A stretch of 64,000 nt of DNA from positions 131,583,983 through 131,647,982 of the forward strand of contig NC_053491.1 in the NCBI RefSeq assembly GCF_905171775.1, given 5' to 3'. The notes below the pieces were generated by a model that saw only the letters and a list, made by a program, of their open reading frames with translations, did not search any database and was not told the DNA's origin. The stretch comes from Rana temporaria. Its lineage: Eukaryota > Chordata > Amphibia > Anura > Ranidae. A program made the position numbers and the translations under genes. Below, in pieces: positions 36,114-48,030 of this stretch (its first letter is position 1; each line of letters opens with the position of its first letter).

Positions 36114-36300
36114 TTACAGAATACTTTATTAATCCCAAAGGGAAATTGGGAAATTGTTGCGATCCAGACACACTTGACAAAGACAACACAAGATCACAAC
36201 AATAAACAAAACAAGATACAAAAATACACCAAAAATTTAAAACAGCCATTAGCACCAAATAAAACAAATTAAAACTACACTACAAATAAAACTTGTTTTT
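36114..36300 (-). repeat. LINE 3' end (Rex1/L2-type), 5'-truncated
   Basis: TTTACAGAATACTTTATTAATCCCAAAGGGAAATT on the plus strand resembles the reversed 3' end of Rex1/L2-type LINEs, whose tails include the motif ATTTCCCTTTGGGATTAATAAAG. Only the terminal 150-200 bp are present, with no coding remnant. Confidence 0.5.
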
Positions 36301-37389
36301 CGAGACAGATAGAGATTTATTTTGGTAGTATTTACTCACCACATTTCATGAGGCCCTAAAATGCTAGGACAGTACAAATACCCCAAATATTACCAATTTT
36401 TGGAAATTAGACAGTCTGAAGTATTTAGTAGGAGGCATAGGGATTTTTTTTTAAGTTGTATTTTTTTTGTCACAATTTTTGAGAAAATTTAGAGATTAAA
36501 TATTTTTTTTCACAAAGTTATTTCCCACACACAGCATTTGCATACTTAGAAATACACCCAGAACACATTCTGCTATGTCTGTTTGGGGATTTTATATATT
36601 TTTTTCTTTTTTTACATTTCTATTTTTCAAACTCCATCAAAATAGAGTAAACCGTTACAAATGTCATTTCAAAACAACATGCAGAGAAAACATCTCCCAT
36701 TAAAAAAGGAACAGCTTTGCAATGGCAATTAAGCATTTGTGTACAACTAAATCAAAAACAATAGTGAAAAAATATAGGTTCTTGCAGTGGTGAGCAACCA
36801 TTGCTCTTTCTCACATTTTCCTATTTCTGAAGGGGGACGATAGTGTATATATTAGGAAAAAAGAGTCTGGGGGAAGTAGAAAAAAGGGGGGAAAAGGGAG
36901 TGTAATGGAACAGGGAAGGGAAATACCTTGGTGGTGGTCTACATATGTTTTTCCATGGACCCAGGGTCCCTATAAATGAACCAGGGCATCCAGATTTTAA
37001 AGTGCTTTTCATTTTGTTTTCTAGTTTTCAACTGCTCGGTATATAGACTACACGATCCAGCCATTGTTTACTAGTAGGTGGAGAAGATTTCTTTGACATG
37101 GCGGGTATATAGGCCTTAGGTGCATCGAGTAGATGTTTTAAAAGGGAATGTTTGTAGTGTTTAACAGACATCAGAGTAATATGCAATAGGCAGGCTGCTA
37201 GATCTTCTGCTAGAGGCACAACCATCACACTATGTATCAGTTTGTACACTGCAGTCTAGAAGCTCTGTAAGGCCAGACAGTCCAAGAATTCGTGGAGTAG
37301 TGTACTTTCTGCTTGATTACTTCTGCAGCAGAATATTTATTGCCTCCGATTTGGAAAGGTTGATTTGGAAATTAGAAAGCAAACTACAC
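36301..37389. other. Unassigned AT-rich stretch
   Basis: No recognisable gene. The ORFs at 36821-37012 and 37028-37249 show no known domain and are treated as chance. Confidence 0.5.
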
Positions 37390-37815
37390 GCAGTCCCCTA
37401 GTTACAAACATCTGACTTAAAAATGACTCCTACTTACAAATGGAGGGAGACAACAGGAAGTGAGAGGTAATCTACCCTTAGGAAAGGAAATCTACTCCTG
37501 TAAGAGCTATTATGGGAAAAGGGTACCTCCACTGATGCTTTATCACCAAGGCTTGTGTCCACAACAACCCAACATTTTCAAAATCTAATTGTCATTAGGG
37601 CAGAAAATGAGATGAAATCTTCTGAACAAGGTCACAGACAGCAAAACAAACATTACAGGGGTGTTAACCCTTTCCTATGCTATCCATAAAGCTTAAAAAA
37701 AACATTTGGGCTTGAGCTACACTTTTTTTCAAATTTTTACCTGTTCAAACTTACAAACAGATTTAACTGAAGAAGAAACCTACAGACCCTATCTTGTTTG
37801 TAACCCGGGGACCGC
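37390..37815. mobile_element. MITE with GCAGTCCCCTAGTTACAAAC termini
   Basis: A 426-bp block whose left end GCAGTCCCCTAGTTACAAAC is the inverted counterpart of the right end TTGTTTGTAACCCGGGGACC GC (two mismatches in about 20 bp). No clear target duplication was found, so the superfamily is open. The ORF 37706-37969 overlaps the right end and is incidental. Confidence 0.65.
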
Positions 37816-39979
37816 CTATATATTGATCAAAATAATCAAAACCATAGGTGGATCAAGAAAGAATATGAGGTCATTTGTAAAGCCAGCTAACATATGTTGC
37901 CCCAAGGAGGTTGGGAGGCCCGGGATATCTTATTTGGCTCTTATTATCAAAAGAAGTGCTACAGGGTAAGTATCATTTGTTGACTTTAAATACGATTGTG
38001 GTGAGGAGTATAAGGCCTGCATCCATCGTCTCATGTTAACTCCTTGCCCATATGGCATAGGGAAGTGTGGATGAAATCCCAGCTGACCCTATCAAAAGCT
38101 AGGTGGGGAGGAGAGGAGCAGAGAGCATGGAGTCATGTGATTGCTGGAAACAGTTAAAACAGGTAGAAATCTGTTTTTTTTAAATAAAACACAGGCACTA
38201 GGACACAGTTTTTTATGTGACAGAGGGGTATATGATATAATGATCAGTTAGTTTTGAAGCAGTGGGGAGAGGAGCAGGGAAGTGCTAGTGAGAGCTGACA
38301 GACAGGTAGGGGAAGGGGAGGGGGCAGAGGATACACAGGCATAGCTGCAGATAGCAGCATATGACAGAGGCATGTACTCTGACCATGGTGTCAGTGCTCA
38401 GCAGCCCTGATATATCATGGTCAGTGTACAGAGGGGAGGGAAGAAACTGACAGGATTAGCCAGGTATTTCAGGTGATACAGAGGGCCAAATGACACAGCA
38501 CAAGCACTGTGCTGTTATTCATGCTTTAAGGAAACATAAGTATTATTTTTTTTCTTTGGGTTAACAAACACTTTAACAATCCCTCAAATGTCATTCACCA
38601 TGGCTTTTTTTCCGCTGAGTACCCAGTTTGATAAGGGCACCTCTAAGGAAGCACTTATGGGTCTACCAGACTAATCTTGGTTTGATAAGATGCTTTTAAG
38701 ACCAGAGGAGATATATGTGGCCCAAAAGACCCTAGATCTCTCCATAAAGAGGACCTGTCATGACCCATGCTGCGTCAATAGCAATACAATTGATCCAAAA
38801 GGTACAGAATTAAAAAAAAGTAATATGACTTAATAATATTATTAATAAAAAATGTTTTTTACAGTGCTCCCCCCCCCCTCCCTCCCCCCCCCATGCTCAT
38901 GCACAAAAGCGAATGGGCACGTAATTCTGCACACATATGTAAACGACAATCTTACCACACATGTAAGGTATCACCACAAACATCATGGTAAGAGAAATAG
39001 ATCTGGCACAAGACCTTCCATGTAACTCTAAACTGGTAACCTGTTTAACCTTTTAAATGTTTCCTGTTTAATGTATCGTAGTTTGTTGCTATTTCATGGT
39101 TGTGCACATTTTTAAAGCATGGCATGTTTGGTATCTATTTACTCCACATAACATCACTTTTTATATTTTACCAAAAAATGGGTATTATAAGTATTGTGTT
39201 TGTGCTAACTTAAATTTATTAAAGTGTAGTTATTCCCATAAAATTGTGTTTGCTGTACAAATATCTTTTGACATAAACAATTGCAATACTCACCATTTTA
39301 TTCTATAGGCCTCTATGTAAAAGCAAATAAACATATATATATAATGTATGACATATATGTCAGAATTGGCCTGGGGGTCATTTAATTTAGGGGCAACCCT
39401 GACATAATGTAAGCAGAGAAAAAATGCTTAATTTGTCAGTAGAGGTGGGCAGGTTGTGTCATTCCTGTGGGGCAGGAAATGTTTTAAAAGCCATGGAATT
39501 TTTTAATTTATGGATTCTAATCAAATTTGCATCCACCAAAAAAAATCTGAAAAAAAAATCAGAAGAGAGGCTATAGTAAAACTTTGGGTTCTTTAAAATG
39601 ACAATACCTAGTAAATATGCAGAGAAGGGGCCAAAAGGGACCTTTAGCCTGTCCCAGCAAGTGAATGCTTCATGATTGGTTTGGAAATCTTTCTCCAATC
39701 CAAGGATTGTAGCCAAAGAAGATTTGCAGCTGACAATGGGTCACAATCAGTCATTTGTATACCCACCCATAAGGGGATTTGGCAGACTGAAAGGTATTTT
39801 GTGAGTTGCGCCAAATGTGCTGCATATTAGTATTTTGTGATGTTGGGGGGACCCAAACAGCTTTGCAGTTTAGGGAGTTCCAAAGTGCATTGGGGATGTG
39901 GGGTTTCAACATGCCCCAAATGTATTGAGGCTTGACACAACTGTTGATTGTTTTTATCTATGCAATCCAAATTGTACTA
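37816..39979. other. Unassigned sequence with low-complexity runs
   Basis: About 2.1 kb without credible genes. A C-rich run lies at 38867-38892 and short (TA) stretches near 39330. Some GA-rich sequence at 38100-38460 looks repetitive but cannot be classified. Confidence 0.45.
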
Positions 39980-39983
39980 TTAA

Positions 39984-40433
39984 AGGGTCACTAAAGGAAA
40001 ACGTTTTTTTAGCTGAAATGACTGTTTACAGGACATAGAGACATAATAGTTAACTGATTCCTTTTAAAAATGATTAAAAATAGATAAAAAACAATCATAT
40101 AATGTGCCTGCAGTGTAGTTTCGTTTTTGCTGTTGTTTGCTGGTTCTCTGATGTACAGAAAGCCACTAGAGGGCAGTCAGCCAATAGAGAGCAGTGATAC
40201 TTTGTCTAAAACTCAATCCAGTTTAGTTTTACACACAGCTCCTTGATTAGTGACCACCGTGAGAAATCTCCCAGTACTGTGGTTATCAGGAAACAGGCAA
40301 CCAGGAAGTGTCCAGAACAGAGAGGATTTACAGCAACATCAAAGCAAAAACGAACAATGAGGACATGAAACCAGGACTGCAGTAAGGTAAAGGAAGCTAT
40401 TTAGCTAAAAAAAAAAATTCCTTTATTGACCCT
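39984..40433. mobile_element. TTAA-target MITE (Kolobok/piggyBac-like)
   Basis: A 450-bp element flanked by TTAA (39980-39983 and 40434-40437). The ends AGGGTCACTAAAGGAAAA and reversed AGGGTCAATAAAGGAATT are inverted repeats with few mismatches. The termini resemble those of the MITE at 23544-24036. No coding capacity. Confidence 0.92.
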
Positions 40434-40437
40434 TTAA

Positions 40438-41210
40438 GTGTTACTGAACCAAGGCGGCATTATATTCTTTCAGCCAACTACTCTGTTCTGAGCTTCACTA
40501 AAACATTTTTATCTTTTATAATCCGATGTATGCTAAAACTATCCCAGTGTCATTTTTAGTGCTCCCTGTTTAAGCTGCAGTCTGTGTTCTGTAATGCTGG
40601 ATAGCACTGTAAAGCTATTACACCAATGCAATGTATTTCATTTTATTCAGAGTTACATAAAGTCAAATGCCATACTAAACTAATTAATGCCTTTCAACTT
40701 GGAAAATGTTCCTTTGCTTTTTCTGTATTTTGCTTTACTTAATTGATATTCTCTTTAATTGGTTATCACCACAATATAAGGAATGCAACTTTAGAAGGGA
40801 GTTTTCTGTTGCATTTAGCAATTAAAATTTATTTTGGATTTACACTTTGATGGAAGGACAAAAAGTGATCTTGTAATTTCTTCTTGTACATAGGTTTGGA
40901 TATGCCATCAGTCTCTAGATAGGATTTAAGAGCTCAGTTACTAAAGGTTTTATTCTTTATAAATGGCACATATTATTGTGGAAGAATCACATCTTTGCAA
41001 GTGATTCTTTATTTCAAGAACATTTGTTTGACCACTTCACTACCATTTTACATTTAAATGCCAAAATGCTGGATGGTTATAGTGTAATTTATAAGCAGCA
41101 CCATCAGGCAGCCATTGTGTTTGATAATGTCTCTGAATCGAGCTGTCTTTAGATTTTCGGCCATCAGTGGAGTGTTTTTAACCACCACTAGCGGCCAAAA
41201 AAGGGTTAAA
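40438..41210. other. Unassigned AT-rich stretch
   Basis: Nothing recognisable; no ORF or repeat ends. Confidence 0.45.
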
Positions 41211-41440
41211 ACAGGGGTGCTGCCCATTGATTAAAGGGGCGCTTTAGGAGCGATGTACAGCGCTGCAAAGATGTGGCTAGCAGGACTTTTTTTTACCATC
41301 CTGCCAGCGCACCGCTCCAGTGTGAACGTCCTCAGGGTTTCACATTGGAGTGAGAAGAGAGGCACTATCAAGACACTAAGCAGGCTCTATATTTAGTGAG
41401 ATAGCACCCGCAAAGCACCTCAGTGTAAAAGCAGCCTTAA
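41211..41440. repeat. Probable MITE fragment ending GTGTAAAAGCAGCCTTAA
   Basis: The right edge matches the GTGTRAAAGCAGCCTTA terminus I recall from frog MITEs with AAGGCTGCTTTCACAC ends. CTCCAGTGTGAACG and TTCACATTGGAGTG form an internal inverted repeat at 41315-41352. The left terminus is missing. Confidence 0.4.
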
Positions 41441-41789
41441 TATATATGGGGTATTAACTACCGCCAAAATAAACTTTTATCTGTCTCAAAAAAAAGATAT
41501 AAAACATTCATATTGGTGCATTGTTGCATGAATAATTGTTGGTCAAAGTATACCAGAACTTGAAACGAAAAAATTGCCCAATAATGAAGTATTAATACAA
41601 GCTAGTACTCAAGAGATTAAAGATTGGATGCTGGAAAAATACAGCCAACAAGCCGATGTTCAGTTGTTTCTGTGCTGCACAATACAGTAACAGAGCTTTT
41701 GGAAAGACTCGCAATGTGGTTTGTGGAAGAGAAATACTGGCTTCTGAACCTTTGGTGCCTGACAACATTTAATAACCAGCCTGATATTA

Positions 41790-41790
<1 letters not shown>

Positions 41791-41841
<51 letters not shown>

Positions 41842-41844
41842 TCT
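41791..41844 (+). repeat. (CTGT)n(CTAT)n microsatellite
   Basis: About eight CTGT units followed by five or six CTAT units. Confidence 0.98.
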
Positions 41845-41879
41845 CCAAAAGAGCTGCTGGATATTTGCGGACGGCATGT

Positions 41880-42850
41880 TACCTCTATCTTCTCGCCGTC
41901 CAGGGTATTAGATGAGAGCTGAGAAAGTTCAATGTCCACACTTTGCACTTCTTTTTTTCAAGATTTATTTGCTGAACTTGATAGGAAAATGAAGAGGTGG
42001 AAGGGTAACAGGTAGATAGGTTCAGGTGCGTAGTTGCAATTCGGAAACACTCCTGCTTCCAGTGACACAGCTTTCGTTGCCACTCTAGCCAGAGTGGGTT
42101 TTGCGCACCCGGATAGGTTTTTCTCACTAGCTTAGCAGCCGGGGTGACACACGGAAAAGGGTACAGTCTCTGCCACAGACCCTCCCACAGATGGAAGGGT
42201 CCAGAATCCTCACAGTACAGGATTCAGCACCCGGATCTCTCCGGAGTAACTTCTTGTAGAACTTGAGACTGACAAGTGATCACCATCAAGCCTTTCAGTA
42301 AATGGTGCATCCTTCGATGAAGTTCAAGGCCTCTCTTGAGACACCAGCCTCGTGATCGGTCCTCTCCAAGATAGGTCCTTCATCAAGCGGCTTCCTCCCT
42401 CAGGAAAGAAAGCACAGGGTCACCTTCCCATGCGTAGACCCAATCTGCCTACTGGGCCAACTCGGAAGATCACAACCCCGGACCAACGGAGTCCCGGAGC
42501 CAGGATCACAGGAACACGCACCCCTGGCCCGGAGGGCCACACATGGGGGGTGGTGGGACGACAGATTCAGAATCGACGACCCCAGTCCAGTGATGTCTGC
42601 ACAGCGGGACGATCAACCCCACTGATTGGCTGCCGAGGGACAATACTCAAATCAGCTTGACCTAGCTGTTGCCACCCTTGGCCTGGAGTAACAACTACAC
42701 CCTAGGCGAACAATAGTGGTCACTCACAGCACAGCCATGGCTGAAACAGAAGCCAAATTTGCTCAAAATTACAAATGTCTGAGTAAACTAACTCTCAGAC
42801 TTCCCTCTAAATTTACAATAGCGCTGGCTCAAAAAGAGCAAGCCGCTACA
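41880..42850 (-). repeat. Unclassified block, possibly an LTR in minus orientation
   Basis: The right edge read on the minus strand begins TGTAGCGGCTTGCTC, an LTR-like start, and a minus-strand AATAAA lies near 41965. No matching end or target duplication could be found, so this is tentative. The ORF 42352-42660 has no recognisable domain. Confidence 0.25.
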
Positions 42851-42901
42851 TATATATAGATAGATATATAGATATATCTATCTATCTATCTATATATATT
42901 T
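42849..42901. repeat. (TAGA/TCTA)n-rich microsatellite
   Basis: TATATAGATAGATATA followed by ATCTATCTATCTATCTATAT, forming a short self-complementary low-complexity tract. Confidence 0.9.
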
Positions 42902-42902
42902 C

Positions 42903-43084
42903 TGTATTTATAGATTTATTTGTATTGTGTTTTATTGACGCAAATTTGCATAGTACAAAACAGAGTACAAAGCATTATAAAAGGTACAAAAGAGAGAACC
43001 AGAACATATAAATTGACAAGATTACCCATGTAAGGCACAAGAATACAAAGAGTAATCCATCATAGGTTTACCTACATTGAGAAC
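42903..43084 (-). repeat. LINE 3' end, 5'-truncated
   Basis: The plus strand reads GTGTTTTATTGACGCAAATTTGC..; reversed, this is an AATAAAACAC-type 3' end as in the L1/Tx1 copy at 60494-61392. No coding sequence is left. Confidence 0.45.
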
Positions 43085-43087
43085 ATT

Positions 43088-43821
43088 GGGGTAGATTCAG
43101 AGAGCAATTGCATCTGCGTAACCATAGTTACGCAGCGCAATTGCTTACTTGCGCCGGAGTATCGAATGCTCCTGATTCAGGAACCTCGATACGCCGACTG
43201 CAGCCTAAGATATGCCTGGCATAAGGCTCTTATGCCGTCATATCTTAGGCTGCATTCTTACGCAGGCCGCTAGGTGGCGTTCCTGTAGTGGTCAGCGTAG
43301 AGTATGCAAATTGCATACTAACGCCGATTCACAACCGTCTGCGCGCCCTGCGTACGCAGTTTACGTCGTTTGCGTACGTCGGTTTTTGCGTAAGGCTGCC
43401 CATGCTATTAGCAGGGGCAGCCAATGCTACGTATACCCGTCGTTCCCGCGTCGCGTTTTTGAAAAATTACATCGTTTGCGTAAGTGAATCGTGAATGGCG
43501 CTGGACACCATTCACGTTCACTTTGAAGCAAATGACGTCCTTGCGACGTCATTTACCGCAATGCACTTCGGGAAAGTTTCCCGACGGAGCATGCGCACTA
43601 CGTTCGGCGCAGGAACGCGCCTAATTTAAATGATCCACGCCCCCTACGGGATCATTTAAATTGCGCGCTCTTACGCCGGGCATTTTTCAGGAGCGCATAC
43701 GCAATTTACGGTGCTACTGTTCCGTGAATCAAGCGTTGCGCAGGAAATTTACTGAGGCGCATCGGCAAAACGGTGCGCTGCGGCTCCGTAAGAAATGGGC
43801 AAATGTACCTGAATCTACCCC
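43088..43821. mobile_element. Harbinger-type MITE (GGGGTAGATTCAG termini)
   Basis: A 734-bp element with perfect 13-bp inverted termini GGGGTAGATTCAG. The flanks are ATT (43085-43087) and AGT (43822-43824), differing only at the centre. Its interior is homologous to the MITE at 21252-21987 throughout, including GCTCCTGATTCAGGAACCTCG and TTTCCCGACGGAGCATGCGC. Confidence 0.87.
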
Positions 43822-44349
43822 AGTATGTATAAATAGTACTATATCTCAGCAGAGATATAGGAGTTGCGTAGCTTAAGGAAGGGAGCCAAAAGTAATTTAA
43901 CCTGAATGCAGAGATTTAACATATACTGGCCCGGATTCAGAAAGCACTTACGCCGGCGTATCTCGATATACGCCGCGTAAGTGTAAATTTGCGCCATCGT
44001 ATCTGTGCGCCGTACCCACAAAACTAGATACGCCTGAAAATAGGCTTCTTCCGACCGACGTAACTTTCCTACGCCGACATATCGTGGGCGCATATTTACG
44101 CTGGACGCATCTGGCGCTCCCATTGATTTACTATTCAAATATGAAAACGAGGGACATACGCCGATTCAGAAACATACGTTTGTGCGGCGCGGTGCGCGTA
44201 AGCTGTACGTCCGGCCTAAAGTTACCCCTTATAAAGCAGGGGTAACTTTGCACCAGACTTGCACAGGTCAGCTGGAGAGCAGCTTCAACAGCACCGTAAC
44301 GGACGAGCTGAGCAACCTCACTTGCAGGACAACACATCTGTATGCCAAC

Positions 44350-45503
44350 ATGCCAGGGGCAGCCGTGGTCATAGCACTACTGCATCTACGGGCACGTAGG
44401 AGGGCATAGGAGAGGATATACCATACGCGCATGAACTTCTTTGGCATGGGGGATTCTGAGGTGTATTGCATCTTCAGATTCAGTTTTGATGCCATCCTGG
44501 AAATAGCCAGAGCCCTGCATGATGACATCACCAGCCAGACACAACGCTCACATGCAGTGCAGCCACTGGTCAAGGTACTGGCAACACTGCATTTCCTTGC
44601 AAGTGGATCTTTTCAGCGTACAAGTGGAGTCGTGGCTGGGATGTCACAATCCAGCATGAGCAGATGTGTGCACCAGGTTGTCCCCACAATCCTCACATGC
44701 ATGTCCCACCACTTCATCAAACCCGCCCATGAGCACCTGCGGCAGAAGGCAATGGAGAATTTCTACAGAATTGCAGGATTCCCACGCACCGTGGGGGCCA
44801 TTGATTGCACACATGTGGCACTAGGACCCCCCTGTGCCACAGAGCACATATACCGTTATCTTAAGCATTGGCATTCCATCAACGTACAGGTGATACCCGA
44901 TGCCCAATGCCTCATATGGCACGTCCGTGCCAAACACCCAGGGGCCAGCCACGACAGTTACATATACCGTCAAAGCACCATCCCAACAGAATTCGAACAG
45001 AACGTGTACGGGAACAGCTGGCTGGTTGGTGAGTGACATGGGTGTCAGGCATGACTGTCCGACCCCATGATGCAGACATCACGAGGGGCACATGCACGAC
45101 TAACATCCTCCTGTCTTTTCCCTTCCAGGGGACTCTGCATATGCACTTGGGCCCCATCTCATGACTCCATACCGGAATCCCCAAACCAGAGGTGAGAAAA
45201 AAACTACAATGCTGCACACATACGTACCCGTGCAGTGGTGGAACACACATTTGGCATCCTGAGGCCCCGTTTCCGATGCCTGGATAAGTCCGGGGGGACC
45301 CTGTTGTATTCCCCAAATTTTGTGTGCCAGATCATGGGTGCATGTTGCGTGCTGCACAACTAAACCATGAGAAAGGGCCTGGAGATTGACATACGTGATG
45401 ACCTAACCCCCGAACCACACAGCCCCCTCTAACCGAGGCTACCCTGTCTGATGAGGGAAGAGCAGTTAGGAGATGCCTCGTGGTAGGCATCTTTGCACGT
45501 TAA
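44350..45503 (+). pseudogene. Harbinger transposase pseudogene (HARBI1-like)
   Basis: A HARBI1/DDE_Tnp_4 transposase with clear family motifs: VLATLHFLASGSFQ, GMSQSSMSRCVHQV, FPRTVGAIDCTHVAL (first D) and HPGASHDSYIYR. An intron 45029-45128 (G|GTGAGT..TTCCAG) splices to GDSAYALGPHL (second D). VVEHTFGILRPRF holds the E but lies in another frame after a one-base change in an A7 run near 45197-45203. A TAG at 44407 interrupts the N-terminus, a TAA at 45361 follows LHN, and a further shift lies near 45430 before the final VVGIFAR. The start at 44350 (MPGAAVVIALL) is the likely original ATG. It cannot encode a working enzyme. Confidence 0.9.
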
Positions 45504-45862
45504 ACACACACATTCATCATGGCACAAGGAGAATGCATGCATGCACACCACTGTGGTCCCTAGCTCACACACACCACATCCACTTCACATTGGATTAGCC
45601 CAAGTCCACCATGCAGGACTTGGGAGCAGCAATGCCGCACCAAGGCCCCATTGGTGTCGCTGTCCATTCATACCACATTCACACAGTCGTGGGGATAACT
45701 TCTCCCCGACGACCCCGGGTGACACTCCTTTGCCGGCAGGAATGTCACCCCCACATTCACACACCAGTCACACTGTAGCCTGCACTACTGATCGTGTGCA
45801 TACACTACCAAAATTATAAAACTCATAACCTGAGTATAAAAGGAAAATAATATAACTGGCAC

Positions 45863-47206
45863 TCATTTGCCCTGACGTGGGCTACGCCTAGTGCCAAGGC
45901 TCCTGGTCCTCCGTTGCCTGGGGGGAGCCTCGGGTGAGGGGGTGGGGCATCGGGAGGTAGGATCATCCCCCGGTCTCTCCCTGTCTGCCTCCCCTCCGCC
46001 TCAATGACAGCTGTATTGGCCTGTATGGCCACTGTCAGGCTCCTGACCTCTGCCACAAGGCCTGAAGTAGTGGCCTGCAGCTCCCCAGGCAGGTCACTAT
46101 CGCTGTGCAGTTTGCATTGACATCCTGCAGATTGTCAGTGATGGCGGTAGTCTGAGCAGCCTGCTGGGTGAGGGCCTGCTGGACAGCCAGTGTGCAGGCA
46201 GCCTGGGTCTGGGCCGAGGAGGCCAGGCTGTCTGCCACACAGCGCATTTCACCCGCTACAGAACCCATATGGCGGGTCTGCCGGGCCTGGTCCCTCGCCA
46301 GATTCTCTTCTAAGGCCTCAGGATCACCCCTCGTCTTCCTCTTAGCCTTCCTGGGGGCAGGAGAGGCTTGGGGCCGTGTGTATGGGGAGGCCCTTGAGGG
46401 GACTTCCCTGATGGAGGAGGAGGAGGAGGGGCTTCCCCTGATGGTGGAGGCCCTTGGGGGGCTTCCCCTGATGGAGGAGGCCCTTGAGGGGCTATCCCGT
46501 ATGAAGGTGGAGGTTTGGGATGGTCCTGGGATGGGGGTCTCCTCAACAAGGTATATTCCTTCCTCCAGAGTACCCTGCTCCGTCCTCCTCTACTTCCTCT
46601 ACAGGAGAGGTGTGGACACTGTCCTTATGGGATGGCGTGGGTCGACCAGCAGCCGACGACGGCCCAGCTCCCTCCAGCACATCTGTGGATGACACAAAGC
46701 ATTCACATGTTGGTGGACCCACACACTTGTCACATGTTCCCTTCCACCCCCACACATGCTACACACCGGATAAGAGATAAAACACACTTACCTGTCCTCA
46801 AGGGCTGATTAACTGAATCAAAGCCCTCCAGGCCCTCCACCTGCTCCCTCTCTAGGCACCTGGCTATGACCTGCTCATCAGGAGTCAGGCTGATCTTCAT
46901 GGCTGGTCCACCTCCTGTGCCCCTGGCGTGCCTCCTGATCGTGGCAACCTTCTTTTTGACCACACACCGCAGATCGTTAATTTTGTTTGCAATGTTCTTA
47001 GAGAACCTAACCTCCTGGCCAAGGGAATTGATCTGCATAGTAATCTCAAGCAGGATCTCATCCTTACGGACCTTGCTGGTCATGCCACTCTCAGAACCAT
47101 GGAGGTACTTGTCGTGCCTTGACATGGCATCAATAATAATAGCCTTCTCCTCTGGTGTGAAGTTTTTCTTCTTCTTATCCTTAGGCCCAGTCACTGGTGC
47201 AGACAT
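45863..47206 (-). pseudogene. Myb/SANT-like (NAIF1-type) Harbinger accessory protein, frameshifted
   Basis: Exon 1 (46792-47206) opens MSAPVTGPKDKKKKNFTPEE and encodes an intact Myb/SANT-like domain (KAIIIDAMSRHDKYL, SKNIANKINDLRCVVKKK) resembling NAIF1-type proteins. The intron (ACAG|GTAAGT..CATCCACAG) joins exon 2 at 46682 in frame (DVLEGAGPSSAAG). Exon 2 then has a frameshift near 46545, after which a Ser/Pro-rich repeat (SPSRASSIRG) and a Gln/Ala-rich helical stretch (AACTLAVQQALTQQAAQ) follow. A second shift lies near 46095. The likely original C-terminus is RQRRTRSLGTRRSPRQGK at 45863. It would have been the DNA-binding partner of the convergent transposase. Confidence 0.8.
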
Positions 47207-47659
47207 GGCTCTGAAATCTGAAAGCAAAAGTACTAACACCAAAACAACCAAAGCTGCTGGTGTACTTTTGCACTCGACGGGCGCATGTCTGGGTGTATTT
47301 ATGCACTGGGCGTAGGCGGTGGGCTGGCGTATCTCAGGGGTTTACGCCGGGCGTAGTTGTGAGCATGCGCAGAGGGGCACGGGACATACGTTCCCATCAC
47401 AGCGCATGTGCCGTTTGTTCGGCCCTTCATTTGCATGGGGTCACGCTTTATTTAAATAGATCACGCCCACTTCCTTCCTACTTTGAATAACACTGGCTTA
47501 CGCCTACGAATTTACGTTACGCCGGCGCAACGTTGGGAGCATTTGCTCTGAGAATACGGTGCTTGCCTCTCTAAGTTATGTCGGTGTAGCGCATATGAGA
47601 TGCGCTACGCCGGCATAAAGATGCGCCGATCTTCGTGAATCCGGGGCCACTATCTCTAG

Positions 47660-48030
47660 TTAGCTTGGTGCTTCTATATCAAAAGGGTGCATTTATTGTG
47701 GGAGGAAATCTCAATACAGAATTAAACCTATTCCTTGATATCTATAGAGGATCTTCACACCGCTCATACCCTAAGCTCTGCAGGATTAAAACCATACATG
47801 ATCTCAGATGTGTTATCACATGGAGTTCTCTCCACACAAATGACCTCATTTCTAAATCTCTCCTGCCATCTCTTTCTAGCGCTTTGATGAAGATCAGTTT
47901 ATTTTCAGATCACACACCCAATTCCTCTGCTCTTTGTATATATCCCACAACAACTATCAAGTTGGGGAATCAATGAATCGCAGACCTCAGATCAACAGTT
48001 GCAGGCTACTTTGTGATCAAAATTTTATCT
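47660..48030 (+). pseudogene. LINE endonuclease fragment (L1/Tx1-like)
   Basis: The frame 47692-47973 reads GGNLNTELNLFLD, SSHRSYPKLCRIKTIHDL and LFSDHTPNSSALC. These correspond to the GGDFN, RRIK..LHDL and SDHAPV blocks of an apurinic-type LINE endonuclease domain. The catalytic GDFN is altered to GNLN and a stretch between the blocks is deleted, so it is inactive. It begins right after the ACT duplication of the second Harbinger. Confidence 0.7.

Larger units (their letters stand above)
43928..47648. mobile_element. Second Harbinger transposon, decayed two-gene element
   Basis: A 3721-bp element starting GGCCCGGATTCAGAAAGC and ending GTGAATCCGGGGCC, flanked by perfect ACT duplications (43925-43927 and 47649-47651). 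It carries a transposase pseudogene (plus) and a Myb/SANT-like pseudogene (minus), arranged tail to tail. Both ends match the MITE at 3470-4200. It has no MADF gene and belongs to a different family from the 9523 element, which has GGCCCCGTACTC-type ends. Confidence 0.93.

Noticed and set aside
41880..42850. Second LTR with defined ends
   Set aside because: Only one plausible end and a poly(A) signal were found; no target duplication, so kept at low confidence.
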